Below are positions 18,230-26,789 of a stretch of DNA of 36,604 bases, one piece after another. Every line of letters starts with the position of its first letter. Position 1 is the stretch's first letter. A program made the translations under genes and the position numbers. Origin of the DNA: Candidatus Bipolaricaulota bacterium (GTDB taxonomy: Bacteria > Bipolaricaulota > Bipolaricaulia > UBA7950 > UBA9294); assembly GCA_003979035.1 (NCBI GenBank), contig RXOA01000119.1, positions 1 to 36,604 of the forward strand, given 5' to 3'. The notes under the pieces are model-generated. The model made no database searches. It was not told the origin of the DNA and worked only from the letters and a program-made list of their open reading frames with translations.

Positions 18230-19306
18230 CTAGATCAGCGTCGCTTCGGTCTCCGGATCGAAGAGATGGATCGTCTGCAAATTGACGCTGAGAAGGATCG
18301 ACGTATCCACATCCACCTTGCTGTGCGGATCAAGGCTGGCAACGACCTGTTGGCCACCACATTCCCCGTAGACAAGCAGGGAGTGTCCGAGTTGCTCGGT
18401 GACGGTGACCTGAATCCGAAGAGCGTTCTTCTCGCCATCTACCGGGCCTGACAGGTCTTCCGGCCTGATCCCGACCACCACGGCTTCCGGAAGCGGCTGC
18501 GCAGACGCCCGCTGAAGTTCGAGATCGAACCCTTCGGACTTCAGTTGAGAAGTCCCATCGACACTCACAACGCTTGCCGTGACGAAGTTCATCGCCGGAC
18601 TACCGATGAACCCGGCGACAAACTGGTTTGCGGGATGATCGTACGTTTCCTGCGGCGATGCGTACTGCTGAACGATCCCATCACGCATGACGGCGATCCG
18701 ATCTCCAAGGGTCATCGCTTCGACCTGATCGTGGGTGACGTAGATCGTGGTCGTCTGCAGCTTGTGATGGAGCTGCTCCAGTTCGGTTCTCATTTGCACA
18801 CGGAGTTTTGCATCAAGGTTCGAAAGAGGCTCGTCGAACAGGAACACCTTGGGATCCCGGACGATCGCGCGCCCCACGGCAACGCGCTGGCGCTGGCCGC
18901 CGGAAAGCTCCCTTGGTTTGCTTTTCATCTTGCTCTCAATGCCGAGGAGATCCGCCGCTTCCTGGACGCGGCGCTTGATCTCATCTTTGGGTGTCTTGCG
19001 CAGCTTGAGCCCGAATGCCATGTTGTTGTAGACATCCATGTGCGGGTACAGCGCGTAGTTCTGGAACACCATCGCGATGTCCCGATCCTTTGGCGGAACG
19101 CGATTCACCACGCGGTCACCGATGCGGATCTCCCCATCGGTCAACTCTTCGAGGCCGGCAACCATGCGCAGCGTTGTCGTCTTTCCACAGCCGGAAGGCC
19201 CAACAAGAACGGTAAACTTTCCGTCTTCGATCTCCATGGAGATGTCATTCACGGCCGTGAAATCCCCGAATTTCTTGGTCACGTTCGTCAGCGTTACTTG
19301 TGCCAT
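18230..19306 (-). CDS. MalK/UgpC/MsmX-type sugar ABC transporter ATP-binding protein (orphan)
   Basis: MAQVTLTNVTKKFGDFTAV, LVGPSGCGKTTTLRMVAGLEE, ALYPHMDVYNNMAFGLK, LSGGQRQRVAVGRAI, FDEPLSNLDAKLR, C-terminal OB-type regulatory region. ATG 19306 preceded by aaagaggag. Confidence 0.95.
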   Translation of the reverse strand: MAQVTLTNVTKKFGDFTAVNDISMEIEDGKFTVLVGPSGCGKTTTLRMVAGLEELTDGEIRIGDRVVNRVPPKDRDIAMVFQNYALYPHMDVYNNMAFGLKLRKTPKDEIKRRVQEAADLLGIESKMKSKPRELSGGQRQRVAVGRAIVRDPKVFLFDEPLSNLDAKLRVQMRTELEQLHHKLQTTTIYVTHDQVEAMTLGDRIAVMRDGIVQQYASPQETYDHPANQFVAGFIGSPAMNFVTASVVSVDGTSQLKSEGFDLELQRASAQPLPEAVVVGIRPEDLSGPVDGEKNALRIQVTVTEQLGHSLLVYGECGGQQVVASLDPHSKVDVDTSILLSVNLQTIHLFDPETEATLI

Positions 19307-19669
19307 ATGGACTCCTCTTTCCGCTCTCCCGAAAGTTTGTTGAAGGCAAGACCAACGCACTTCCAGCGGGCGCTTCATCGCTGCACGCTACCAATCCTGA
19401 TCGTGCTCAGTGTATCGAGAAACGCTCGCAAGCGCTAGATGGGCCAGACAACCAGACGACTCATTGCAGAATGCCAGGATGCACTAGAAATACGGCCGTC
19501 CGATCGATCGTCAATCCGCCGCTACGCCGACCGGGTTGACTTTCGCTTCCCGTGTGCTCAAAGTTGATTGCCGTTTGAGCCGAAAGCTCTGCGCCAGGAC
19601 CCATCAGGAAGGATGGCATTGGATGCGTTTCCCGAACCACGCCGGAGCGAAGAAAAGCGGAGGAAATCA

Positions 19670-21739
19670 ATGATCACGTCCCAAGTCGACCACAGTTGTG
19701 TTCATGCATTGCGCTTCCTCTCATGCGATGCAATCGAGCAAGCCCGATCCGGACATCCGGGGCTGCCGCTCGGTGCCGCGCCGATGGCCTATGTTCTGTG
19801 GACACGACATCTTCGCCATCATCCGGCGGCGCCCGATTGGGCCGATCGCGATCGATTCGTGCTCTCCGCCGGTCACGGCTCCGCGCTGCTTTATTCCCTC
19901 CTCGTGCTCTCCGGGTACGGCCTGACGCTCGACGAGCTTCGAGCGTTCCGCCAATGGGGAAGCCGCGCGGCCGGGCATCCCGAGAGCCCCTTGTGTCCGG
20001 GCGTGGAGGTCACGACCGGTCCCCTTGGACAAGGGCTCGCCAATGCCGTTGGAATGGCAATCGCCGAACGGCATCTGGCGGCCCGTTACAACACGGGCAG
20101 CCACACCGTGGTGGACCATTACACCTATGCTCTGGTCGGCGACGGATGCCTGATGGAAGGCGTCTCCTACGAAGCCGCCGCGCTTGCCGGCCATCTCGGG
20201 CTCGGGAAGCTGATTGTGCTCTTTGACTCCAACCGCATCTCACTCGCCGGATCCACGTCGCTTACGACATCCGAAGATACCGGCGCTCGTTTCGCGGCGG
20301 CCGGCTGGCAGGTGCTCAAGGTGGACGATGGCGAAGAACTGCAAGCGATCGACGATGCAATCACCGTCGCGAAACAACAGACGGACAAGCCGACTTTGAT
20401 TGAAGTCTCGACGGTAATCGGACACGGCGCTCCGACCAAGCAGGGGTCATTCAAAGCACACGGCTCGCCGCTGGGCGCGGAGGAGCTTGACGCGGCCAAG
20501 AAAGCGGCGGGATGGCCTGTCGAACCACGATTCTTTGTCCCCGATGATGTACGCCAGCTGTTCGCGTCTGTTGGCGAGAAGGGCAAGAAGCTTCATGAAG
20601 AATGGCTGGAGCGGTTCTCCCTGTACGAAGCCGAGCTTCCCGCTCTTGCCGGGGACTTCCGTCGTCGCATGCAGGGGAAGCTTCCTCAAGGGTGGGACAA
20701 AGCCCTGCCGAAGTTCGAACCGGACGCCAAGGGACTGGCAACTCGCAAGGCTTCAGAGACGATCATGCAGGCTGCAGGCGCCGTCCTCCCCGAGCTGTTC
20801 GGCGGGTCAGCGGATCTTGATCCATCAACATTCACTTGGTTAAAGGAGAAAGGCGATTTCCAGCGGCCGGGCGCGGTCCCTGGCGATCTACAGGGCGCCG
20901 TCGGCGGTCCGTGGGGGTACGAGGGGCGGAACTTGCACTACGGCGTACGTGAACACGCCATGGGCTCGATCGCCAATGGCCTCGCCGCACATGGAGGATT
21001 GATCCCCTACACCGCCACGTTCCTCGTGTTCTCCGACTACATGAGACCGGCAATACGCCTCGCCGCCCTGAGCCGATACCCCGTGGTGTTCATCTTCACC
21101 CACGATAGCGTCGGTGTCGGTGAAGACGGCCCCACCCATCAGCCGATCGAGCAGATCGCTACGCTGCGCGCCATCCCCAACCTCACCGTCATCCGCCCCG
21201 CGGATGCCAACGAGGTGGCTGTCTCCTGGCAGATTGCGATCGAACAACGGAACGCCCCCACGGTTCTTGTCTTTTCGCGCCAAGCGCTTCCAACCATTGA
21301 CCGTACTCAGTGTGGCGCCGCAAACGGGACGCGCCGGGGGGCTTACGTGCTGTGGGACTCCGCTCCCGCCCCCGAGATCCTGCTGATGGCATCGGGATCT
21401 GAAGTTGCCGTGATCCTGGACGCGGCTCAAACCCTCGCGAACGAGGGCCATCGCGTCCGCGTGGTCTCCATGCCTAGCTGGGAGTTGTTCGAGCACCAGC
21501 CGGAGTCGTACCGCCGCGAGGTCCTTCCCGAAAGGATCGGACTGCGCATCGCAGTCGAGGCGGGGATTCGAATGGGGTGGGAGCGATACACTGGGGTCGG
21601 TCCGAAACAGCGAATGCTCAGCATCGATCGGTTCGGCGCAAGCGCGCCTGGCCCCGAAGTCATGAAGCAGCTCGGAATCTCTCCGGAGGCCGTGGTGACG
21701 GCGGCACACTCTCTGCTGATGCAAGAAGCGTCAAGCTAG
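19670..21739 (+). CDS. tkt: Transketolase
   Basis: [94 protein letters not shown] 19670 preceded by gcggagg; the upstream 34 codons are probably not translated. Confidence 0.96.
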   Translation: MITSQVDHSCVHALRFLSCDAIEQARSGHPGLPLGAAPMAYVLWTRHLRHHPAAPDWADRDRFVLSAGHGSALLYSLLVLSGYGLTLDELRAFRQWGSRAAGHPESPLCPGVEVTTGPLGQGLANAVGMAIAERHLAARYNTGSHTVVDHYTYALVGDGCLMEGVSYEAAALAGHLGLGKLIVLFDSNRISLAGSTSLTTSEDTGARFAAAGWQVLKVDDGEELQAIDDAITVAKQQTDKPTLIEVSTVIGHGAPTKQGSFKAHGSPLGAEELDAAKKAAGWPVEPRFFVPDDVRQLFASVGEKGKKLHEEWLERFSLYEAELPALAGDFRRRMQGKLPQGWDKALPKFEPDAKGLATRKASETIMQAAGAVLPELFGGSADLDPSTFTWLKEKGDFQRPGAVPGDLQGAVGGPWGYEGRNLHYGVREHAMGSIANGLAAHGGLIPYTATFLVFSDYMRPAIRLAALSRYPVVFIFTHDSVGVGEDGPTHQPIEQIATLRAIPNLTVIRPADANEVAVSWQIAIEQRNAPTVLVFSRQALPTIDRTQCGAANGTRRGAYVLWDSAPAPEILLMASGSEVAVILDAAQTLANEGHRVRVVSMPSWELFEHQPESYRREVLPERIGLRIAVEAGIRMGWERYTGVGPKQRMLSIDRFGASAPGPEVMKQLGISPEAVVTAAHSLLMQEASS

Positions 21740-23002
21740 ATGAAGAGACTCCTCGGAAGCATGCTGCGGGAGTACCTTGCGACCATGCGAGGATTCTCGC
21801 GCGATGCAAAGCTCTATCTGATCTGCACGTCTCTGTACAGCTTGATGATCGGGGTGCAGTATCTGTATCTCAACCTCTATGCGCTGGAACTCGGATTCGA
21901 TCAGGCCTTCATCGGATTGCTCGTCGGAATCCCCGCGTTTGTCACCGCGTCGGCGGCCCTTCCCGTGGGCTTTCTCCTGCCACGCTTCGGCTATCGCCGT
22001 GGATTGCTTCTGGGCGTCTCACTCCAGATCGGCGCTCTCCTCGGCTGGACGTTGCTCCCGTTTCGCGCGCCGTTGTTGGCGGCGAGTGCCCTGTGGGGGC
22101 TCGGCTCGGCATTGACGATGATCACCGCATCCCCCCTGATGGCCGACGTTTCTACCGAACGGGACCGCACCCATCTTTTCTCGATTCAATTCGCGGCGGC
22201 GACGCTGGCCACCGTCGTCGCCAGCGCCGTCGGCGGGGTTCTTCCCGGCCTCTATCATCGGCTGTTCGGTCTTCCCGACTCTGGGCCGGCCCCGTATCGA
22301 GCCACACTGATCACGGCAATGGTCATCGCCAGCTTCGCGCTTGCTCCGGTGATCTGGATGGGTCGTCATCGTGGACGGGTGAACCTGTCGTTGAAACGCG
22401 CCAAGCTGCGCCCCCATCGCAAGCCGCTTCTGCAGCTAATCGCTATTCAGCTGACGATCTCGTGCGGCGCCGGGCTGATCATGCCGTTTGTCAACGTGTT
22501 CTATCGGATTGAGTTCGGCGCTTCGGATGCGACCCTCGGGATGGCGTTTGCCATCTCTTCGCTGACAATCGTCTTCGCCGGATTGATGATGCCGCTTCTT
22601 GTGAAGCGACTGGGCAACATCTGGGCAATCGCCTTGACCCAGCTTCTCTCTCTGCCGTTTCTGTTGGTGATGGGCTTTGCGCCGTGGCTTTGGATCTCGA
22701 TCTCCGGCTACCTCATCCGGACGGCGCTCATGAACATGAGCACGCCCACGTTCAACGCGCTTTCGATGGGGGTGGTTCCGCCGTCCCTCCGTCCTCTTGC
22801 CGCAAGCCTCGTTTCGCTGTCGTGGAACGGCGGCTGGGCGCTAAGTTCGTTTGTCAGCGGACACATACAGGGCGTGGCAGGCTTCTCGCCCCTGTTTCTG
22901 GCAATGATGGGATTCTACCTGCTGTCGCCGATTCTCGTGGTCGTCTTCTTCCGCAAGTCCTCCTCCGCGAGCGATGGCGCACACGCGACCGAAGAGCTCT
23001 AA
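21740..23002 (+). CDS. MFS transporter
   Basis: Roughly 12 hydrophobic segments; ATG directly abuts the transketolase stop codon. Confidence 0.85.
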   Translation: MKRLLGSMLREYLATMRGFSRDAKLYLICTSLYSLMIGVQYLYLNLYALELGFDQAFIGLLVGIPAFVTASAALPVGFLLPRFGYRRGLLLGVSLQIGALLGWTLLPFRAPLLAASALWGLGSALTMITASPLMADVSTERDRTHLFSIQFAAATLATVVASAVGGVLPGLYHRLFGLPDSGPAPYRATLITAMVIASFALAPVIWMGRHRGRVNLSLKRAKLRPHRKPLLQLIAIQLTISCGAGLIMPFVNVFYRIEFGASDATLGMAFAISSLTIVFAGLMMPLLVKRLGNIWAIALTQLLSLPFLLVMGFAPWLWISISGYLIRTALMNMSTPTFNALSMGVVPPSLRPLAASLVSLSWNGGWALSSFVSGHIQGVAGFSPLFLAMMGFYLLSPILVVVFFRKSSSASDGAHATEEL

Positions 23003-23030
23003 TCTAGGGTGCTTCCGGAGACGCCTCTCG

Positions 23031-23504
23031 TCACGAATGCATCGCGGGATCCATGTTCTCGATCCTCGGGACCCGGTCGACGGCGTCCGCTGCAAGCAGC
23101 TCAGCCAGACGCTGCGCCGCACACACGGCTTCCTCCGAAATCGCCTCGCCCAACGCAGTGCTCTTGGGCTCAATGCCGATCAAGACAATCCGACCGGCAG
23201 CTTCCCGCAGACGTTCGATCAGAAATGGCAACGGAAGTCCGTGCGTGGAAAGAAGCATCCTGTCGGCAAATTCGGTCGGAAGACGAAACACGGAGCCAAT
23301 CGGCGCGCCCATCCGCGCGGCGTCGACCACCACAAGAAGATCGGGGGTCTCGCGACGGATGAGTCCGGTTACGTTCTCCGGCGAGAGTCCGGCATCGACA
23401 ATCCGCCAATCCGCCCCTGAATCCCGCAAGTACGCCGCCGTGCGTGCGGCAACGCCGTCATCCCCGGCAAGTGGGTTGCCGATCGCAAGCAGCATCCGCG
23501 TCAT
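23031..23504 (-). CDS. Hydrogenase maturation protease (HyaD/HycI family)
   Basis: LLAIGNPLAGDDGVAAR, LLVVVDAARMG, STHGLPLPFLIERL preserve the expected D/D/H metal-ligand positions of the family. Confidence 0.85.
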   Translation of the reverse strand: MTRMLLAIGNPLAGDDGVAARTAAYLRDSGADWRIVDAGLSPENVTGLIRRETPDLLVVVDAARMGAPIGSVFRLPTEFADRMLLSTHGLPLPFLIERLREAAGRIVLIGIEPKSTALGEAISEEAVCAAQRLAELLAADAVDRVPRIENMDPAMHS

Positions 23505-24454
23505 GCTTCAGCCAATGTGTGGAATTCCCCAGTATTGCGGTAGCGCGCGTAGCGTGCCTCCACGAGCCGCTCCCGCGGCGTGTTCTGCAGCTCTTCGACA
23601 TGCCGGACAAGACTCGTGCGAACCGATTCAAAGACTTCCGGCCAGTTCTTGTGCGCGCCTCCCAATGGTTCAGGAACGACTTCATCGATCAATCCGAGTC
23701 GCAGAAGCTTCCCCGCCGTGAGTTGCAGCGCTTCCGCCGCCTCTCGAGTTCGATCCTTGTCCTTCCAGAGAATTGCCGCAGCACCTTCAGGACTGATCAC
23801 GGAAAAGGTGGCGTTCTCCAGCATCAGAATACGATCCCCAACGCCAACAGCCAGGGCGCCCCCTGAGCCTCCTTCGCCGACAATGCACACAACAATCGGA
23901 ACACGAAGACGCGACATAAGGGCGAGGTTCTCGGCAATCGCGCCGCCGATATTCCCGGACTCCGACTCCAGCCCCGGATAGGCTCCCGCCGTATCGACAA
24001 GCGAGATCACCGGCAGGTCGAACCGCTCGGCAAGAAGCAGAAGCCGGTGCGCCTTCCGATACCCTTGAGGCCGGGGCATCCCGAAGAAGCGCTCCTTGTT
24101 CTCTTCTGTGGTACGCCCTTTCTGCTGACCGATCACGGCAACCGGTTTGCCGTCAAGTCTCGCCAGGCCGATGATCAGGGCCCGGTCGTCTCCCACGAAT
24201 CGGTCACCATGTAGTTCGTAGAAGTCCGTGAAGATGCGCTCGAAGTAGTCGCACGCGTACGGGCGCTTGGAGTGTCGTGCGATCTTGACGCGATCCCAAT
24301 CCGACAAATCCGCGTAGAGCGCCGCCCGCAACGACTCAAGCTTCGTTTCGAGCTTCGTGATTTCGGATGACAGATCCATCCCTTCCATCTTGTTCAGTTC
24401 TTGAAGCTCGCGGATCTTCGCTTCCAGCAAATCGAGCGTTCGTTCGTCGCTCAT
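23501..24454 (-). CDS. accA: Acetyl-CoA carboxylase carboxyltransferase subunit alpha
   Basis: IARHSKRPYACDYFERIFTDFYELHGDRFVGDDRALIIGLARLDGKPVAVIGQQKGR, MPRPQGYRKAHRLL, DTAGAYPGLESE. Confidence 0.97.
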   Translation of the reverse strand: MSDERTLDLLEAKIRELQELNKMEGMDLSSEITKLETKLESLRAALYADLSDWDRVKIARHSKRPYACDYFERIFTDFYELHGDRFVGDDRALIIGLARLDGKPVAVIGQQKGRTTEENKERFFGMPRPQGYRKAHRLLLLAERFDLPVISLVDTAGAYPGLESESGNIGGAIAENLALMSRLRVPIVVCIVGEGGSGGALAVGVGDRILMLENATFSVISPEGAAAILWKDKDRTREAAEALQLTAGKLLRLGLIDEVVPEPLGGAHKNWPEVFESVRTSLVRHVEELQNTPRERLVEARYARYRNTGEFHTLAEA

Positions 24455-25314
24455 GACTCCCTCTTCTCCGTCGATTGGAAGAATCGAATCACGTGGATCA
24501 GTTCCTCACGAAGGTTCTCACGATTCACCACTCGATCGATAAAGCCATGCTGGAAAGCGAAGGCATCCGTCTGAAAATTCGCCGGAAGATCCTCACCGGT
24601 GGTATCGCGAATGACTCTCCTCCCCGCGAACCCGATCAGAGCACCCCGTTCGGCAATGATGATGTCGCCGAGGCTGGCAACGGAAGCCTGCACACCCCCA
24701 GTGGTCGGATAGGCCATGACCGAGATGAATGGCACGGCATCTCTCGCCAGCCGCTCGCGAACGGCGGCTGTTTTCGCCATTTGCATCAAGGCATACATGC
24801 CTTCTTGAATTCTCGCGCCGCCGGATGAGGAGATAAGGATGAAAGGCGTTTTGCGTTCCGCCGCCTGCTCCATCCCGTAGCAGATCTGCTCACCCACAAC
24901 CGAACCCATGCTCCCGCCGACAAAGCGGAAGTCCATAACCCCCATCACCACAGGAATTTCGCCCATCTTCGCCTCTGCAATCAGGATCGCGCTGGGCAAC
25001 CCCGTTCTCTCCTGAGCAACCTCAATCCGTTCCGGATAGGACTTGCTGTCGATAAACGCCAGCGGATCTCCGGCAACGATGGGCTTCGAAATGTCGACGA
25101 ATGATCCTTCGTCAATCAAAGATTCGATCCGTTCCGGCGCCGTCAGGAAGAAGTACTCCCCGCAGTTGGGGCAAATGTTGTTGTTCTCTCGCACACGACG
25201 TTTGAAAACCAGTTCACCGCACGCCTTGCACTGCATCCACAGGCTCTCGTCCTGGGATCGCTCCAGCTCGACGCGCAAGTACTCTCTGTCTTTGAAAATC
25301 GGCATTGCTCTCAC
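24451..25314 (-). CDS. accD: Acetyl-CoA carboxylase carboxyltransferase subunit beta
   Basis: Zn ribbon CKAC-X(n)-CPNC, DPLAFIDSKSYPERIE, GSMGSVVGEQICYGMEQA, SSSGGARIQEGMYALMQMAKT. Confidence 0.97.
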   Translation of the reverse strand: MRAMPIFKDREYLRVELERSQDESLWMQCKACGELVFKRRVRENNNICPNCGEYFFLTAPERIESLIDEGSFVDISKPIVAGDPLAFIDSKSYPERIEVAQERTGLPSAILIAEAKMGEIPVVMGVMDFRFVGGSMGSVVGEQICYGMEQAAERKTPFILISSSGGARIQEGMYALMQMAKTAAVRERLARDAVPFISVMAYPTTGGVQASVASLGDIIIAERGALIGFAGRRVIRDTTGEDLPANFQTDAFAFQHGFIDRVVNRENLREELIHVIRFFQSTEKRES

Positions 25315-26000
25315 CTTGTTTGCTTCCGACGACGGAAAAGATGCAGCTGTTCGCGGATCTTCTCTTGATCGCCCTCAATCCGCAAGCCGTCGGGAAGAGC
25401 CGAACCGCTTGACATGATCATCGATAGGGCGTCCTCGACAGGGATATCGATTTCAGTGACTGCATGTTTCGGAACCACGACGAGGTATCCCGACAATGGA
25501 TTCGGCGATGTCGGCACATACACCATGATCGATTCATCCTTGGTAATCTCCTGGACGGTGCCCAGATTCTCATTGGTAACCAACCCAAACACGTACAGGT
25601 TCTCCTTCGGGTACTCGAACAGGACGACCTTGGAGAAGGACGTCGCCGACTCTCGATCAAGAACGGCGTTGAACAACTGCTTGAATGTTCCGTACATCTT
25701 GCGAATCCCCGGTACCGTAAGAACGATCCGCTCCACCCATGCGTGGATGCTTCGCCCCATGACGTTCCGGATGACAAACCCAACCGCAAGGATGATGACG
25801 ATCATGACAATGATCCCCATCCCCGGCACCCATCGGCCGAATGTCGCTTCGACGGCCTGGCCGAAGGCTGTCTCCCTGCCTACGATCCGGTCCACTAGCC
25901 CGTAAAGCCAGTACAGAACGTAGAATGTCGCCCCCAAAGGAAGCAGGGCAACCAATCCACTTACGAACAGGTTCCGGACTTTCTTGAGGAACTGTCGCAC
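25311..26000 (-). CDS. DUF502 family membrane protein
   Basis: FLKKVRNLFVSGLVALLPLGATFYVLYWLYGLVDRIVG, VPGIRKMYGTFKQLFNAV, VFVPTSP-like 'MVYVPTSPNPLSGYLVVVP'. GTG start at 26000 preferred (gggagg SD); the listed ORF extends to 26168 and would overlap the divergent gene. Confidence 0.88.
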   Translation of the reverse strand: MRQFLKKVRNLFVSGLVALLPLGATFYVLYWLYGLVDRIVGRETAFGQAVEATFGRWVPGMGIIVMIVIILAVGFVIRNVMGRSIHAWVERIVLTVPGIRKMYGTFKQLFNAVLDRESATSFSKVVLFEYPKENLYVFGLVTNENLGTVQEITKDESIMVYVPTSPNPLSGYLVVVPKHAVTEIDIPVEDALSMIMSSGSALPDGLRIEGDQEKIREQLHLFRRRKQTR

Positions 26001-26056
26001 GACTCGCCTCCCGGGCGGATCCGCCACGATTCGCCGTTCGTCGCTGCTGTCGCACT

Positions 26057-26134
26057 CTTCCGAGCGTATCTTCCGACTTGTCTGTGATTCCGCGCTCTCG
26101 CCGCTTCTTCCGAGTGCATCTTCCGATCTGTCGG
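26057..26134. repeat. Two 28-nt imperfect direct repeats with 50-bp period in a divergent intergenic region
   Basis: cttccgagcgtatcttccgacttgtctg (26057-26084) vs cttccgagtgcatcttccgatctgtcgg (26107-26134), 23/28 identical by eye. Confidence 0.7.
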
Positions 26135-26146
26135 CTATTATAGGCA

Positions 26147-26725
26147 ATGATGAATCGCGGTGCATCAATCCGTCTTCTCTACCGAGTTTTGATCGTCATC
26201 ATCGTCATGGCGATGGCGGCGACGCTGGTGCTGGTATCGACAGCCGTGCTGTTCCCGCTTCGCTACGAACCCAGCATCGATCACTGGGCATCGGAGCATG
26301 GCCAGCTTGATCCGTGGCTTGTCGCTGCCGTCATCCACGCGGAGAGCCGCTTCCGTCCGAATGCGGTTTCCTCGGCCGGGGCACAGGGCCTGATGCAGAT
26401 CATGCCCGCGACCGGGACATGGATCGCCGAGCAAATCGGGGTCGACGTTCCCATCGGTCTTGAAGATCCAGATACAAACATCCGCCTTGGGACTTGGTAT
26501 CTGTCTTATCTGCTGGATCGCTACGGGGGAGACCTCACCACGGCCCTTGCCGCCTACAACGCCGGCCCCTCAGCTGTCGATCGCTGGAAAGCCTCCGGCG
26601 AATCGCCGTACGATGAGACAACCACGTACGTCTCCCGTGTCCTGGACCGCCGACAAGTGTATGCATTGCTGTACGGAACGCCTTTCCTCGGCTCATTGCT
26701 TCGAACTGCGTCGACGTCTCTTTGA
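26147..26725 (+). CDS. Membrane-anchored lytic transglycosylase (SLT domain)
   Basis: N-terminal TM segment, VAAVIHAESRFRPNAVSSAGAQGLMQIMPATG, NIRLGTWYLSYLLDRYGGDLTTALAAYNAGP. Confidence 0.94.
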   Translation: MMNRGASIRLLYRVLIVIIVMAMAATLVLVSTAVLFPLRYEPSIDHWASEHGQLDPWLVAAVIHAESRFRPNAVSSAGAQGLMQIMPATGTWIAEQIGVDVPIGLEDPDTNIRLGTWYLSYLLDRYGGDLTTALAAYNAGPSAVDRWKASGESPYDETTTYVSRVLDRRQVYALLYGTPFLGSLLRTASTSL

Positions 26726-26789
26726 TCCACGGGGACCGCTTGGCTAGTATTTCGGCAACCACAATCACAATACGAAAGGTGGTCCAACC

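Noticed and set aside
18545-19438. 297-aa plus-strand ORF
   Set aside because: Antisense to the MalK-type ATPase with all Walker motifs.
19536-19564. TTGACT-17 bp-CAAAGT as tkt promoter
   Set aside because: Good -35 but poor -10; not supportable without a mapped TSS.
20888-21724. 278-aa minus-strand ORF
   Set aside because: Antisense to transketolase; no recognisable domain.
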